A stretch of DNA of 64,000 nucleotides from Quadrisphaera sp. (GCA_029257185.1 JARICT010000032.1:1-64000), one strand, 5' to 3'; shown: positions 18,682 to 28,176, counted from the first letter of the stretch. Notes: a model not told the origin generated them from the sequence alone. Made by a program: numbers and translations.

Positions 18682-19716
18682 ATGAGCAGCGGTCAGCAGG
18701 CCAGGCCGGCGCCCGGCGCGGGCGGCCCGCCCGCGGACCCGCAGGAGGCCGCGCCGCGCCAGCGCAAGGCCGGGCGCAACCTGCCGGCGGCCATCGCGAG
18801 CGGTCTGCTCATGGGCGCCGTGGTGCTGGCCTCGCTGTTCATCGTCAAGCAGGTCTTCGTGGTGGTGGCCGCCGTCGCGGTGGTGGCGGCGGTGTGGGAG
18901 CTGGCCGAGGCCGTGGCGGTCCGCCGGCACCTGGTGCCGCGAGTCCCCCTCATGGTCGGCAGCGCCGCGACGATGCCCGCCGCCTACGTCTGGGGCCTGG
19001 ACGGGCTCGGCGCCGGCATCCTGGTCACCGCGCTCGTGTCGGTCACCTGGCGCCTCCTGGCTCCGTGGCCCCATGCCCCGGACTCGCCCCACTTCGACCC
19101 CGGGGCGACCACGGAGAGGCCGGCCGACCACGACGGCACCATCCAGCCGGTGCGCCCGGCGCCCCCGACCGACGGTCTCCCGCGGCGCGCCGGGATGGCT
19201 GGTGACCCCACCGTCCTGCTCCGCGACGCCACGTCGTCGGTCCTGGTGGTCCTCTGGTTGCCGCTGCTGGCGGGCTTCACCATGCTCATGCTCCGCGAGG
19301 ACGACGGCGCCGTCAGGATCCTGACCTTCGTCCTGCTCGCGGTGGTCTCCGACACGGGGGGGTACGCCGCGGGCGTGCTCTACGGGCGCCACCCCATGTC
19401 GCCGTCGGTGAGCCCTAAGAAGTCCTGGGAGGGCTTCGCCGGCTCGGCGTCGGCCGGCCTGGTGGCCGGCATCCTCGTGGTGACCCTCGGTCTGGACGGC
19501 CGCTGGTGGGTCGGGGCCCTGATCGGTCTGGCCGCCGTGGTGACGGCGACCGTGGGGGACCTCTCGGAGTCGGTGCTCAAGCGCGACCTCGGGATCAAGG
19601 ACATGGGCTCGCTGCTCCCCGGGCACGGCGGCGTGCTGGACCGGCTCGACTCCATGCTCCTCACCGCGCCCGTGCTGTACCTCCTGCTGCTGTGGCTGGT
19701 CCCCGTCGCCGGCTGA
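18682..19716 (+). CDS. cdsA: Phosphatidate cytidylyltransferase (CDP-diacylglycerol synthase)
   Basis: CdsA makes CDP-diacylglycerol for phospholipid synthesis. It has about eight membrane segments and the C-terminal signature [12 protein letters not shown] ... [33 protein letters not shown]. The 344-residue protein has a Pro-rich hydrophilic N-terminus and a long loop around residues 130-175. ATG 18682 is preferred; GTG 18676 is close by. Confidence 0.94.
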   Translation: MSSGQQARPAPGAGGPPADPQEAAPRQRKAGRNLPAAIASGLLMGAVVLASLFIVKQVFVVVAAVAVVAAVWELAEAVAVRRHLVPRVPLMVGSAATMPAAYVWGLDGLGAGILVTALVSVTWRLLAPWPHAPDSPHFDPGATTERPADHDGTIQPVRPAPPTDGLPRRAGMAGDPTVLLRDATSSVLVVLWLPLLAGFTMLMLREDDGAVRILTFVLLAVVSDTGGYAAGVLYGRHPMSPSVSPKKSWEGFAGSASAGLVAGILVVTLGLDGRWWVGALIGLAAVVTATVGDLSESVLKRDLGIKDMGSLLPGHGGVLDRLDSMLLTAPVLYLLLLWLVPVAG

Positions 19717-19763
19717 GCCGCACCGGACCAGGGGCCGTGCGGGCGTGGGACAATCGACGCGCC

Positions 19764-20951
19764 ATGACTGCTGCCCCCACGACGACCCCTGCTCCCACCT
19801 CCGACCTCCCTGCTGACGTCCCTGCCGCCAGGGGCGCCACGGCGCTGCCCACGCCGGGCCTGCGGGGTGCGCGCCGCACCAAGCCTCCGCGGCACCTGGC
19901 GGACGTGGACCCCGCCCGGCGGCCTGCGCTCGCCGAGGAGCTCGGCGTCCCGGCCTACCGGGTCAAGCAGGTGGCGCACCACTACTTCGCCCGGCATACG
20001 GTCGACGCGGCAGCCATGACCGACCTCCCCGTCGCCGGTCGCGACGAGCTGGTGGGGGCGCTGCTGCCGACGCTGCTCACGCCGGTCAAGGTGCTCGAAG
20101 CTGACGGCGGCGACACCGTCAAGACGGTGTGGCGCCTCTTCGACGGCGCCATGGTCGAGAGCGTGCTCATGCGCTACCCGGGGCGGGTGACGCTGTGCAT
20201 CTCCAGCCAGGCCGGGTGCGGCATGGCCTGCCCGTTCTGCGCCACCGGTCAGAACGGCCTGACCCGCAACCTCTCAGCCGGCGAGATCCTCGACCAGGTC
20301 GGCGCCGCCACCCGGTGGCTGGACGAGCAGGCGGCCACCGGGAAGGGCGAGCCGGCCCGCGTCAACAACGTCGTCTTCATGGGCATGGGGGAGGCGCTGG
20401 CGAACTACAAGGCCGCGGTCACCGCGGTGCGCCGCATGATCGACCCGTCGCCCGACGGCTTCGGGATGAGTGCGCGCGGGGTCACCGTCTCGACCGTGGG
20501 CCTCGTGCCGGCCATCGACCGCCTGGCCGACGAAGGCATGCCGGTCACCTTCGCCCTCAGCCTCCACGCCCCCGACGACGAGCTGCGCGACGAGCTGGTG
20601 CCCCTGAACTCCCGGTACGACGTCGGCTCGGTGCTCGACGCGGCACGCCGCTACTTCGACACGACCGGCCGCAGGGTCTCCATCGAGTACGCCCTCATCC
20701 GCGACATCAACGACCAGGCGTGGCGCGCCGACCTGCTCGGCCAGGAGCTGAACGCCCGTGGCAAGGGCTGGGTCCACGTCAACCCCATCCCCCTGAACCC
20801 GACGCCGGGCTCGAGGTGGACCGCCTCCGAGCCGGACGTGGAGGACGAGTTCGTCCGCCGCCTCGTCGCGCGCGGGATCCCGACGACCGTGCGCGACACC
20901 CGTGGGTCGGACATCGACGGGGCGTGCGGGCAGCTGGCCGCCACGGTCTGA
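19764..20951 (+). CDS. rlmN: 23S rRNA (adenine-2503-C2)/tRNA (adenine-37-C2) methyltransferase RlmN
   Basis: RlmN is a radical-SAM enzyme. The iron-sulfur cluster motif [11 protein letters not shown] lies near residues 153-163, and the second methyl-carrying Cys is in [15 protein letters not shown] near the C-terminus. The 395-residue protein starts with about 35 low-complexity residues. ATG 19764 lies 9 bases after a -10-like GACAAT (19749-19754), so the message may have almost no leader. Confidence 0.95.
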   Translation: MTAAPTTTPAPTSDLPADVPAARGATALPTPGLRGARRTKPPRHLADVDPARRPALAEELGVPAYRVKQVAHHYFARHTVDAAAMTDLPVAGRDELVGALLPTLLTPVKVLEADGGDTVKTVWRLFDGAMVESVLMRYPGRVTLCISSQAGCGMACPFCATGQNGLTRNLSAGEILDQVGAATRWLDEQAATGKGEPARVNNVVFMGMGEALANYKAAVTAVRRMIDPSPDGFGMSARGVTVSTVGLVPAIDRLADEGMPVTFALSLHAPDDELRDELVPLNSRYDVGSVLDAARRYFDTTGRRVSIEYALIRDINDQAWRADLLGQELNARGKGWVHVNPIPLNPTPGSRWTASEPDVEDEFVRRLVARGIPTTVRDTRGSDIDGACGQLAATV

Positions 20952-20964
20952 CCGCGTCCCGAGC

Positions 20965-20999
20965 GGTAGTAGATGACTACCCGTCAGGACACATCTACT
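20965..20999 (+). promoter_or_regulatory. Two interleaved inverted repeats upstream of the DivIVA-domain gene
   Basis: GGTAGT (20965-20970) pairs with ACTACC (20976-20981) around five bases. AGTAGATG (20968-20975) also pairs perfectly with CATCTACT (20992-20999) around sixteen bases. The two stems share bases and exclude one another. The element could be a regulator site in DNA or an RNA switch; I cannot tell which. Confidence 0.55.
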
Positions 21000-21039
21000 C
21001 CGAGTGGCGCAATGACCCTCGTCCCGGTGTGCTGGCTGG

Positions 21040-21045
21040 CACGAT
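21040..21045 (+). promoter_or_regulatory. -10-like box exactly 6 bases before the DivIVA-domain gene
   Basis: CACGAT fits NANNNT and is followed by six bases and the GTG start, with no ribosome site. This suggests a leaderless message. Confidence 0.5.
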
Positions 21046-21051
21046 CACGGG

Positions 21052-21633
21052 GTGAGCACGAACGCCTCCTTCCCCCGCAGCGGGCGCTTCCGACGGGGAT
21101 ACCACGTCACCCAGGTCGAGGAGTTCTTCGCCAAGGCCCGCCACGCCTACGAGCAGTCCGCGCCCGGGCGGCCCGGGTCCGCGCGAGCCACCACGCTGAC
21201 CTCGCGTGACGTGCGCCAGGTCGGGTTCGACCTGGTCCTGCACGGGTTCGACGTCATCGCCGTCGACGGGGCGCTGGACCGCATGGAGGACGCCTTCGCG
21301 CGCCGCGAGTCCGACGCCCTGCGGGGCCGCCTCGGTGAGGACCGTGCCATGGAGCACGTGCTGCGCCAGGCACAGACCCTCGAGGGGCGTCTGGGTCGGA
21401 GCCTGGGGGAGCGGTTCCCGCGAGCGTCCGGCCTCTCGCTGGCCTACGACCCCGATGACGTCGACCAGCTGTGCGAGCGCCTCGCGGGCTACCTCCGCGG
21501 CGGCCCGGCAGTGGCGCCCGAAGAGCTCCGCCGCGCGGTCTTCCGCCCCAAGCGTGGGCGCTCCGGGTATGACGAGCACCAGGTGGACGCGTTCATCGAC
21601 CGGGCGGTCGAGGTGCTGGTCGCCGTCGACTGA
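21052..21633 (+). CDS. DivIVA-domain protein
   Basis: The 193-residue protein has two DivIVA-type motifs: RFRRGYHVTQVEEFFAKARHAY at the N-terminus and GRSGYDEHQVDAFIDRAVEVL at the C-terminus. This family lies next to rlmN in many actinobacteria and is distinct from the polar growth protein Wag31, being shorter and lacking an obvious long coiled coil. Its role is unknown to me; membrane-curvature or division association is a family-level guess. Confidence 0.8.
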   Translation: MSTNASFPRSGRFRRGYHVTQVEEFFAKARHAYEQSAPGRPGSARATTLTSRDVRQVGFDLVLHGFDVIAVDGALDRMEDAFARRESDALRGRLGEDRAMEHVLRQAQTLEGRLGRSLGERFPRASGLSLAYDPDDVDQLCERLAGYLRGGPAVAPEELRRAVFRPKRGRSGYDEHQVDAFIDRAVEVLVAVD

Positions 21634-21689
21634 GGTGCGCCTCGCGGTTTCGTCAGGACCTCGCCCGAGATGGCATCATCCCTGGTGAG

Positions 21690-21705
21690 GCGCGGGGTTC
21701 CGCGC
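21690..21705 (+). promoter_or_regulatory. Small hairpin in the leader of the first aminotransferase gene
   Basis: GCGCGG (21690-21695) pairs with CCGCGC (21700-21705) around GGTT. A -10-like CATCAT lies at 21672-21677. The hairpin ends 30 bases before the GTG start. Confidence 0.35.
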
Positions 21706-21734
21706 GGGCACAGGACGACTGGACTGGGGGAACC

Positions 21735-23105
21735 GTGACGGCGACGGCGCAGCGAGCGGAGTCACGCGAGCAGATGAGCAACGACGAGACCTACGCGCTG
21801 GACAGGGCGCACGTGTTCCACTCGTGGTCCGCGCAGGCAGCCCTCGACCCCCTGGTGGTGACGGGAGCGGCCGGCTCGTACGTCTTCGACGGCGACGGCC
21901 GCAGCCACCTCGACTTCTCCTCCCAGCTGGTCAACGCCAACATCGGCCACCAGCACCCCGCGGTCGTCGACGCCATCACGGCGCAGGCGCACACGCTGTG
22001 CAGCATCGCCCCGCCCTACGCGGTCGCGCCCCGCTCCAGGGCCGCACAGCTCATCGCGCAGATCTCCCCGCCCGGCCTGGACAAGGTGTTCTTCACCAAC
22101 GGCGGCGCCGAGGCCATCGAGTACGCCGTGCGGATGGCGCGCCTGCACACCGGTCGGGAGAAGCTGCTCTCGGCGTACCGCTCCTACCACGGCGGTACCT
22201 CCACCGCCGTCAACCTCACCGGAGACCCGCGCCGCTGGCCCAACGAGACCGGCGGGTCGTCACCGGTCCACTTCTTCGGACCCTTCCTCTACCGCAGCTC
22301 CTTCCACGCGAGCACCGAGGAGGAGGAGTGCGCACGGGCTCTGCAGCACCTCGAGCAGGTCGTCGCCTTCGAGGGCCCCTCGACCATCGCCGCGATCGTC
22401 CTGGAGACCGTCCCGGGCACCGCCGGGATCATGCCGCCCCCGCCCGGCTACCTGGCCGGGGTGCGCGCGCTGTGCGACCGGCACGGGATCGTCTACATCG
22501 CCGACGAGGTCATGGCCGGGTTCGGCCGGACCGGCGCGTGGTTCGCCCTCGACCACCACGACGTGCGCCCGGACCTCATCGCGTTCGCCAAGGGCGTCAC
22601 GTCCAGCTACGTGCCGCTCGGCGGGGTGGTCGTGTCCGACGCGGTGGCGGACACGTTCGCCGAGCGACCCTTCCCCGGCGGCTTGACCACCTCGGGCCAC
22701 CCGCTGGCGTGCGCCGCGGCCGTCGGAGCCATCACCGCGATGCACGACGAGGGCATCGTCGAGAACGCCGCGCGGATCGGGAGCGACGTGCTGGGCCCGG
22801 GCCTGCGCGAGCTGGCGACGCGCCACCCGAGCGTCGGGGACGTCCGCGGGCTGGGCGTCTTCTGGGCCCTCGAGCTGGTCACCGACCGCCGGACGAAGGA
22901 GCCGATGGCGCCGTACGGCGGGACCAGCGAGGCGATGGCGGCCATCGCCAAGGCCTCTCGTGCCGCAGGACTGATGATCTTCAGCAACTTCCACCGGCTC
23001 CACGCGGTGCCCCCGTGCACGGTCACCGACGACGAGGTGCGCGAGGGCCTGGAGATGCTCGACACCGTCCTGGACGTCGCGGACGGCTTCACCACCGGCG
23101 CCTAG
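21735..23105 (+). CDS. Class III (omega) aminotransferase, amine/polyamine catabolism
   Basis: This PLP enzyme of 456 residues shows the class III landmarks: NGGAEAIEYAVRMAR (PLP phosphate site), YHGGT, VIYIADEVMAGFGRTG-like metal-free Asp site (Asp in YIADEVMAGFGRTG) and the Schiff-base Lys286 in FAKGVTSSYVPLGG. It should move an amino group from a terminal amine or omega-amino acid to an oxoacid. The locus points to polyamines or beta-alanine-type substrates, but taurine- or aminobutyrate-type activity cannot be excluded. GTG 21735 follows GGGGGAA; ATG 21774 is an alternative. A strong terminator follows. Confidence 0.85.
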   Translation: MTATAQRAESREQMSNDETYALDRAHVFHSWSAQAALDPLVVTGAAGSYVFDGDGRSHLDFSSQLVNANIGHQHPAVVDAITAQAHTLCSIAPPYAVAPRSRAAQLIAQISPPGLDKVFFTNGGAEAIEYAVRMARLHTGREKLLSAYRSYHGGTSTAVNLTGDPRRWPNETGGSSPVHFFGPFLYRSSFHASTEEEECARALQHLEQVVAFEGPSTIAAIVLETVPGTAGIMPPPPGYLAGVRALCDRHGIVYIADEVMAGFGRTGAWFALDHHDVRPDLIAFAKGVTSSYVPLGGVVVSDAVADTFAERPFPGGLTTSGHPLACAAAVGAITAMHDEGIVENAARIGSDVLGPGLRELATRHPSVGDVRGLGVFWALELVTDRRTKEPMAPYGGTSEAMAAIAKASRAAGLMIFSNFHRLHAVPPCTVTDDEVREGLEMLDTVLDVADGFTTGA

Positions 23106-23111
23106 CGAGCC

Positions 23112-23145
23112 GCCGGCCCCACCCCGGGAGCGGGGTGGGGCCGGC
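23112..23145. terminator. Strong terminator between convergent genes
   Basis: GCCGGCCCCACCCC (23112-23125) pairs perfectly with GGGGTGGGGCCGGC (23132-23145) around a 6-base loop. It starts 6 bases after the aminotransferase stop and lies before the convergent oxidoreductase gene, so it can stop transcription from both sides. Confidence 0.85.
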
Positions 23146-23188
23146 GTCCGCCGTGTCCGAGCGCCTCGATGGGCCGGTCGGTGGCCGC

Positions 23189-24562
23189 TCAGTGGCCCGT
23201 CAGGGCGGCGAGGGGCCGCCCGAGCACGGCCGGGCGGCCGGTCGCCCGTTCCTCGGCATCGGCCCACGTGGCCAGCCGCAGCCCGGCGTTGACGCCCAGC
23301 CAGCGGAGCGGCTCGGGCTCCCAGCGCGGTGAGCGATGGCCCACCCAGGGCAGCCGCGTGAGATCGGTGTCCCGCCCGAGGAGCAGGTCGGCGATGGTCC
23401 GCCCGGCGAGGTTGGTGCTCGAGACACCGTCACCCACGTAACCCCCAGCGCTGGCGATCCGGGTGGCCGGGTCCAGCCGGACGCCGGCGTGCCAGTCCCG
23501 AGCGATGCCGAGCGGTCCCCCCCACGCATGGGTGAACGAGCTGTCCGGCAGGTCAGCCAGCGCCGGGAGCAGGTCGCGCACGGCGCCGCGCAGCCCGGTG
23601 AAGACGCCCTCGTCGCCGTCGTGCTCCGGGGCGATGTGGGAGCCGAAGTGGTACGGCGCGCCCCGCCCCCCGAAGACCAGGCGGTCGTCGGCGGTCCGCT
23701 GGCCGTACACCACGAGGTGCCGGTGCTCGCTGAAGGTCTCGCGCCGCTCCAGACCGATGCGCTCCCAGGTCTGCTCGGGAAGCGGCTCGGTGGCCACGAC
23801 GAGCGAGTACACCGGCACCAGGTCGCGGCGGCGTCCCGGCAGCGTGGCGGTGTACCCTTCCGTGGCGACCACCACGTCGCGGCAGGTGACCGTCCCCGTG
23901 GCCGTGGACACGCGGCCGGCCTCGATGCTCGTCGCGCGCGTGCGCTCGGCGATGCGGCCGCCCCGCCGGCGGACCGCCGCGGCGAGGCCGCGCACGAGCT
24001 TCAGCGGCTGGACCCGCGCGCAGTCGGGCGTCCACGTGCCGCCGAGGACCCCGCGGGCTGCGAGGCGATCGCGGGCGGCCTCAGCGTCGAGGAGGTCGAG
24101 CCGGTCCACGCCCCAGCGCTGCGCCTCCTCGACCTCGGCCCGGGCTCGGGCCAGCTGCGCGGGGCTCCGGGCGACGGTCACCGTCCCCCCGCGCACGTAG
24201 TCGCAGTCGATGCCCTCGTCGGCCGCCGCGGACCCGACCACGCCGACCGCGTCGACCATGGCGCGCCGCATGGCCAGGGCGGGGCCCCGGCCGTGGCGGC
24301 GGGCCAGGCCGGCGGTCGACGTGGGGAACAGGGCCGAGCTCCACCCCCCGTTGCGCCCGCTGGCACCGAACCCGACCTCCCCGGCCTCCAGGACGAGGAC
24401 GCTCAGGCTCGGGTCGGCGACCAGCAGGGAGTGCGCCGTCCAGAGGCCGGTGAGGCCGGCGCCGACGACGGCGACGTCCGCCTCGACGTCGCCGTCCAAC
24501 GGGACCGGCGCCGGACCGGGCGCCGTGATGTCGGACCACAGGGCCCTGGTGGGGACGCTCAT
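23189..24562 (-). CDS. FAD-dependent amine oxidoreductase (DAO family), gamma-glutamylputrescine oxidase-like
   Basis: The 457-residue protein has an N-terminal FAD-binding Rossmann motif (DVAVVGAGLTGLWTAHSLL, about residues 29-47) followed by SGRNGGW, typical of the PuuB/OrdL branch of the DAO family. The C-terminus carries GGYVGDGVSSTNLAGRTIADLL. PuuB-type enzymes oxidise gamma-glutamylputrescine, but no glutamylputrescine synthetase is in the window, so the substrate is inferred only as a primary or secondary amine. It lies 42 bases after the second aminotransferase gene on the same strand. Confidence 0.85.
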   Translation of the reverse strand: MSVPTRALWSDITAPGPAPVPLDGDVEADVAVVGAGLTGLWTAHSLLVADPSLSVLVLEAGEVGFGASGRNGGWSSALFPTSTAGLARRHGRGPALAMRRAMVDAVGVVGSAAADEGIDCDYVRGGTVTVARSPAQLARARAEVEEAQRWGVDRLDLLDAEAARDRLAARGVLGGTWTPDCARVQPLKLVRGLAAAVRRRGGRIAERTRATSIEAGRVSTATGTVTCRDVVVATEGYTATLPGRRRDLVPVYSLVVATEPLPEQTWERIGLERRETFSEHRHLVVYGQRTADDRLVFGGRGAPYHFGSHIAPEHDGDEGVFTGLRGAVRDLLPALADLPDSSFTHAWGGPLGIARDWHAGVRLDPATRIASAGGYVGDGVSSTNLAGRTIADLLLGRDTDLTRLPWVGHRSPRWEPEPLRWLGVNAGLRLATWADAEERATGRPAVLGRPLAALTGH

Positions 24563-24604
24563 GACCCGTGCGTCCCCGGGCCGTCCGCGGGCGTGGTCAT
24601 CGGG

Positions 24605-26029
24605 TCACAGCCGGTCCCACGCGCGGGTGAGGACGTCGCGCAGGATGCTCTCCATCTCGTCGAACTCCTTCTGGCCGCAGATCAGGGGCGGCGAGAGCTG
24701 GACGACGGGGTCACCACGGTCGTCCGCTCGGCAGTACAGGCCCGCCTCGTACAGCGCGCCGGACATGAAGCCGCGCAGGAGACGCTCGGCCTCGTCGTCG
24801 TCGAACGTCTCGCGGGTGGTCTTGTCCTTGACCAGCTCGATCCCGTAGAAGTAGCCCTCGCCGCGGACGTCGCCGACGATCGGCAGGTCGAGCAGCTTCT
24901 CGAGCGTGGTGCGGAACGCCGGCGCGTTCTCCTTGACCCGCTGGTTCAGGCCCTCCCGCTCGAAGATGTCGAGGTTCGCCATGGCCACGGCCGCTGAGAC
25001 CGGGTGGCCGCCGAAGGTGTAGCCGTGCGAGAACGTCGTGTCGCCGTGCTTGAACGGCTCGAAGATCCGGTCGCTGGCGATGCAGGCACCGAGGGGGGAG
25101 TACCCGCTGGTGATGCCCTTCGCGCAGGTGATGATGTCCGGCACGTAGCCGAAGTCGTCGCAGGCGAACATCGACCCGATCCGCCCGAACGCGCAGATGA
25201 CCTCGTCGGAGACCAGCAGGACGTCGTGGCGGTCGCAGATCTCCCGGACCCGGTCGAAGTAGCCGGGGGGCGGCGGGAAGCAGCCGCCGGAGTTCTGCAC
25301 CGGCTCGAGGAAGACCGCGGCGACGGTGTCGGCGCCCTCGAACTCGATGGCCTCCTCGATGCGGTCCGCGGCCCACACGCCGAAGGCCTTGGGGTCTTCG
25401 CGCAGGTGCTCCGGAGCCCGGTAGGCGTTGGTGTTCGGGACCTTGTGGGTGCCCGGGACCAACGGCTCGAACATCGCCTTCGCATCGGGGATCCCGGTGA
25501 TGCTCAGCGCGCCCTGGGTGGTCCCGTGGTAGGCCACAGAGCGGGAGATGACCTTGGTCTTGGTGGGCTTGCCGGTGAGCTTGAAGTACTGCTTGGCCAG
25601 CTTCCAGGCCGTCTCGACGGCCTCGCTGCCGCTCGTGGTGAAGAACACCCGGTTGAGGTCGCCGGGCGCGTGGGCGGCGAGCCGCTCGGCCAGGTCGATC
25701 GCCGGCGGGGTGGCGTAGGACCACAGCGGGAAGAACGCGAGCTTCTCGGCCTGGCGGGCGGCGGCCTCGGCGAGCTCGGTGCGCCCGTGCCCCGCCTGCA
25801 CCACGTACAGCCCCGAGAGCCCGTCGAGGTAGCTGCGCCCGCGGTCGTCCGTGATCCGGCACCCGTCCCCGGACACGATCACCGGGACCGAGCCGCCCTC
25901 CTCGTACACGGAGTGCCGGGTGAAGTGGCCCCACAGGTGGTCGCGGGCCGCAGCCGCCCGCGGGGTGCCCGCGGGCGTGGTGTCGGAGGAGACCTCCGGA
26001 GCGGTGGTGTCCAAGGGCATGGTGGTCAT
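24605..26029 (-). CDS. Class III aminotransferase, putrescine/polyamine--pyruvate type
   Basis: The 474-residue PLP enzyme has TSGSEAVETAWKLAKQYF, AYHGTTQGALSITG, LLVSDEVICAFGRIGSMF and the Schiff-base Lys304 in TCAKGITSGYSPLG. This pattern resembles SpuC-like putrescine:pyruvate transaminases, which yield 4-aminobutanal. The ATG at 26029 overlaps the Lrp stop as ATGA, so it is co-translated with its likely regulator. An aldehyde dehydrogenase divergent from Lrp would take the product. Exact substrate is inferred. Confidence 0.86.
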   Translation of the reverse strand: MTTMPLDTTAPEVSSDTTPAGTPRAAAARDHLWGHFTRHSVYEEGGSVPVIVSGDGCRITDDRGRSYLDGLSGLYVVQAGHGRTELAEAAARQAEKLAFFPLWSYATPPAIDLAERLAAHAPGDLNRVFFTTSGSEAVETAWKLAKQYFKLTGKPTKTKVISRSVAYHGTTQGALSITGIPDAKAMFEPLVPGTHKVPNTNAYRAPEHLREDPKAFGVWAADRIEEAIEFEGADTVAAVFLEPVQNSGGCFPPPPGYFDRVREICDRHDVLLVSDEVICAFGRIGSMFACDDFGYVPDIITCAKGITSGYSPLGACIASDRIFEPFKHGDTTFSHGYTFGGHPVSAAVAMANLDIFEREGLNQRVKENAPAFRTTLEKLLDLPIVGDVRGEGYFYGIELVKDKTTRETFDDDEAERLLRGFMSGALYEAGLYCRADDRGDPVVQLSPPLICGQKEFDEMESILRDVLTRAWDRL

Positions 26030-26502
26030 CGGGTTCCCCAGTCGTAGCGTTGTTTGACGAGCTTCAGGTACAGGTGGGTCTCGGTCGAGGCGACACCCGG
26101 GATGGCCCGGATCCGCTGGTTCACCAGGTCCATGAGGTGGTCGTCGTCCTCGCACACCACCTCGGCCATGACGTCGAAGCTGCCGGCGGTGGCGACGACG
26201 TAGTCGACCTCCTCGAGCCTGCCCAGCTCGGCGAACACCGGAGCCGCATCGCCGACGGTGCGGACGGTGATGAGCGCCTGGCGGGTGAAGCCGACCTGCA
26301 CGGGGTCGGTGACGGCCACGATCTGCACCACGCCGGAGTCCAGCAGGCGCTGCACGCGCTGGCGCACCGCGGCCTCCGACAGGCCCACCTCCCGGCCGAT
26401 CACCGCGTAGGAGCGGCGACCGTCGTGCTGGAGCTGCTCGATGATCCGCTTCGAGAGATCGTCGAGCCCGGGAGCCGGTCGCGGGATCACCCGCCGCATC
26501 AT
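26026..26502 (-). CDS. Lrp/AsnC family transcriptional regulator
   Basis: The protein has an N-terminal helix-turn-helix (YAVIGREVGLSEAAVRQRVQRLLDSGVV, about residues 32-58) and a C-terminal RAM ligand domain (TAGSFDVMAEVVCEDDDHLMDLVNQRIRAIPGVASTET). It probably senses an amine or amino acid and controls the flanking transaminase and the divergent dehydrogenase. Two adjacent ATG codons (26502, 26499) can start it; no ribosome site is evident. Confidence 0.93.
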   Translation of the reverse strand: MMRRVIPRPAPGLDDLSKRIIEQLQHDGRRSYAVIGREVGLSEAAVRQRVQRLLDSGVVQIVAVTDPVQVGFTRQALITVRTVGDAAPVFAELGRLEEVDYVVATAGSFDVMAEVVCEDDDHLMDLVNQRIRAIPGVASTETHLYLKLVKQRYDWGTR

Positions 26503-26588
26503 GGCCGCAGCGCGACCGAGAAAGCAAGCGGTTCCGTCGCTCGGAGCGCGTGGCACGTCCGTTCTCGCACGAGGTTGCGCCGATCCAG

Positions 26589-26602
26589 TGGCGAGATCGC
26601 CA
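26589..26602. promoter_or_regulatory. Candidate operator in the lrp / aldehyde dehydrogenase divergent region
   Basis: TGGCGA-GA-TCGCCA is a perfect inverted repeat centred 30 bases upstream of a -10-like TAGGGT (26621-26626) that points to the dehydrogenase. Lrp-family sites are short palindromes of about 15 bases, so this fits in size and place. Confidence 0.4.
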
Positions 26603-26620
26603 GATCCGGCCTGTTGTGAC

Positions 26621-26626
26621 TAGGGT
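26621..26626 (+). promoter_or_regulatory. Candidate -10 box of the aldehyde dehydrogenase gene
   Basis: TAGGGT fits TANNNT and lies 63 bases before the GTG start, which has GGAGG at its own ribosome site. Confidence 0.4.
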
Positions 26627-26688
26627 CGCACCACGCCGGGGATGATCCCGGGCCCGACGCTGCACCGCTGCACCGACCGGAGGACGCC

Positions 26689-28167
26689 GTGACCACCACC
26701 GACGACCGCGCCACCAGCCCAGGCCGCCAGGCCCCACGCCAGCTCCGCAACTTCGTCGACGGCCGCTGGGCCGAGCCGAGCGACGCCACGACCTCCGAGA
26801 TCGTGGACCCCAGCACCGGGCGGACGATCGCCCACGCGCCGGTCTCCAGCGCCGGGGACGTCGACGCGGCCTTCGGCGCCGCCTCGCGCGCCTTCGAGAC
26901 GTGGGGGCAGACCACGCCGGCGCAGCGGCAGCTGGCCCTGCTGCGCATCGCCGACTCCCTGGAGGCGCGCACCGAGGAGTTCGTGCACCTCGAGAGCGCC
27001 GACACCGGGAAGCCGCACGCCATGGGGTTCACCGACGAGCTGCCTCCCGCCGTGGACCAGCTGAGGTTCTTCGCCGGGGCGGCGCGCGTCCTCGAGGGGC
27101 GCAGCGCCGGGGAGTACATGGCCGGTCACACGTCGTGGGTCCGCCGGGAGCCCATCGGCGTCGTCGCGCAGGTCACCCCGTGGAACTACCCGCTCATGAT
27201 GGCGATCTGGAAGATCGCGCCGGCCCTGGCCGCCGGCAACACCATCGTGCTCAAGCCCAGCGACACCACGCCGGAGAGCACCCTCGCGCTCGCGGAGCTC
27301 GCCTCCGAGCACCTTCCGCCCGGCGTGCTCAACGTCGTCACGGGCGATCGGGACACCGGCCGTGCGCTGGTCAGCCACGACACCCCGGGGCTGGTCTCGA
27401 TCACCGGTTCCATCCGCGCCGGCAGCGAGGTGGCGGCAGCCGCCGGGCCTCATCTGAAGCGGCTCCACCTCGAGCTCGGGGGCAAGGCTCCCGTCATCGT
27501 CTTCGCCGACGCGGACGTCTCGAAGGCGGCCGAGGGCATCGCCGCCGCCGCGTACTTCAACGCCGGGCAGGACTGCACCGCGGCGACCCGCGTCCTGGTC
27601 GCCCGCGAGGTCCACGACGAGCTGGTCGCGGCCCTGGCCGAGCAGGCTCGTGGCACCAGGGTGGGCCGCCCAGAGGACCCGGACGCGGCGCTCGGGCCGC
27701 TCAACAACGAGAACCAGCTCGCTCGCGTCACCGGGTTCCTCGACCGGCTGCCCGACCATGCGGAGGTGGTGGCCGGCGGGACCCGCGTGAGCGGGCTCGA
27801 CGACGGCTTCTTCCTCGAGCCCACCGTGGTCAGCGGTCTGGAGCCGGACGACGAGATCGTCGTCGACGAGGTCTTCGGCCCGGTCCTCACCGTCCAGCCC
27901 TTCACGGACGAGTCGGAGGCGCTGCGCATGGCCAACAGCACGCTGTACGGGCTGGCCTCGAGCGTGTGGACCGCCGACCTCTCCCGCGGCCTGCGGATGT
28001 CGAAGCGGCTCGACTTCGGGTGCGTGTGGCTCAACACCCACATCCCGATCGTCGCCGAGATGCCGCACGGCGGTTTCAAGTCCTCGGGGTACGGCAAGGA
28101 CCTCTCCGCCTACTCCCTGGAGGACTACACGCGCATCAAGCACGTCATGGCCGCCATCGACGACTGA
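26689..28167 (+). CDS. Gamma-aminobutyraldehyde dehydrogenase (PatD/PuuC type)
   Basis: This NAD(P)-dependent aldehyde dehydrogenase of 492 residues has PWNYP near residue 165, the general base Glu262 in LELGGKAP, the catalytic Cys296 in AGQDCTAATR and EVFGPVL. It most resembles 4-aminobutanal dehydrogenases and should turn the product of the neighbouring transaminase into GABA. It is divergent from the Lrp gene. GTG start with GGAGG upstream. Confidence 0.87.
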   Translation: MTTTDDRATSPGRQAPRQLRNFVDGRWAEPSDATTSEIVDPSTGRTIAHAPVSSAGDVDAAFGAASRAFETWGQTTPAQRQLALLRIADSLEARTEEFVHLESADTGKPHAMGFTDELPPAVDQLRFFAGAARVLEGRSAGEYMAGHTSWVRREPIGVVAQVTPWNYPLMMAIWKIAPALAAGNTIVLKPSDTTPESTLALAELASEHLPPGVLNVVTGDRDTGRALVSHDTPGLVSITGSIRAGSEVAAAAGPHLKRLHLELGGKAPVIVFADADVSKAAEGIAAAAYFNAGQDCTAATRVLVAREVHDELVAALAEQARGTRVGRPEDPDAALGPLNNENQLARVTGFLDRLPDHAEVVAGGTRVSGLDDGFFLEPTVVSGLEPDDEIVVDEVFGPVLTVQPFTDESEALRMANSTLYGLASSVWTADLSRGLRMSKRLDFGCVWLNTHIPIVAEMPHGGFKSSGYGKDLSAYSLEDYTRIKHVMAAIDD

Positions 28168-28176
28168 CCGCGCCAC

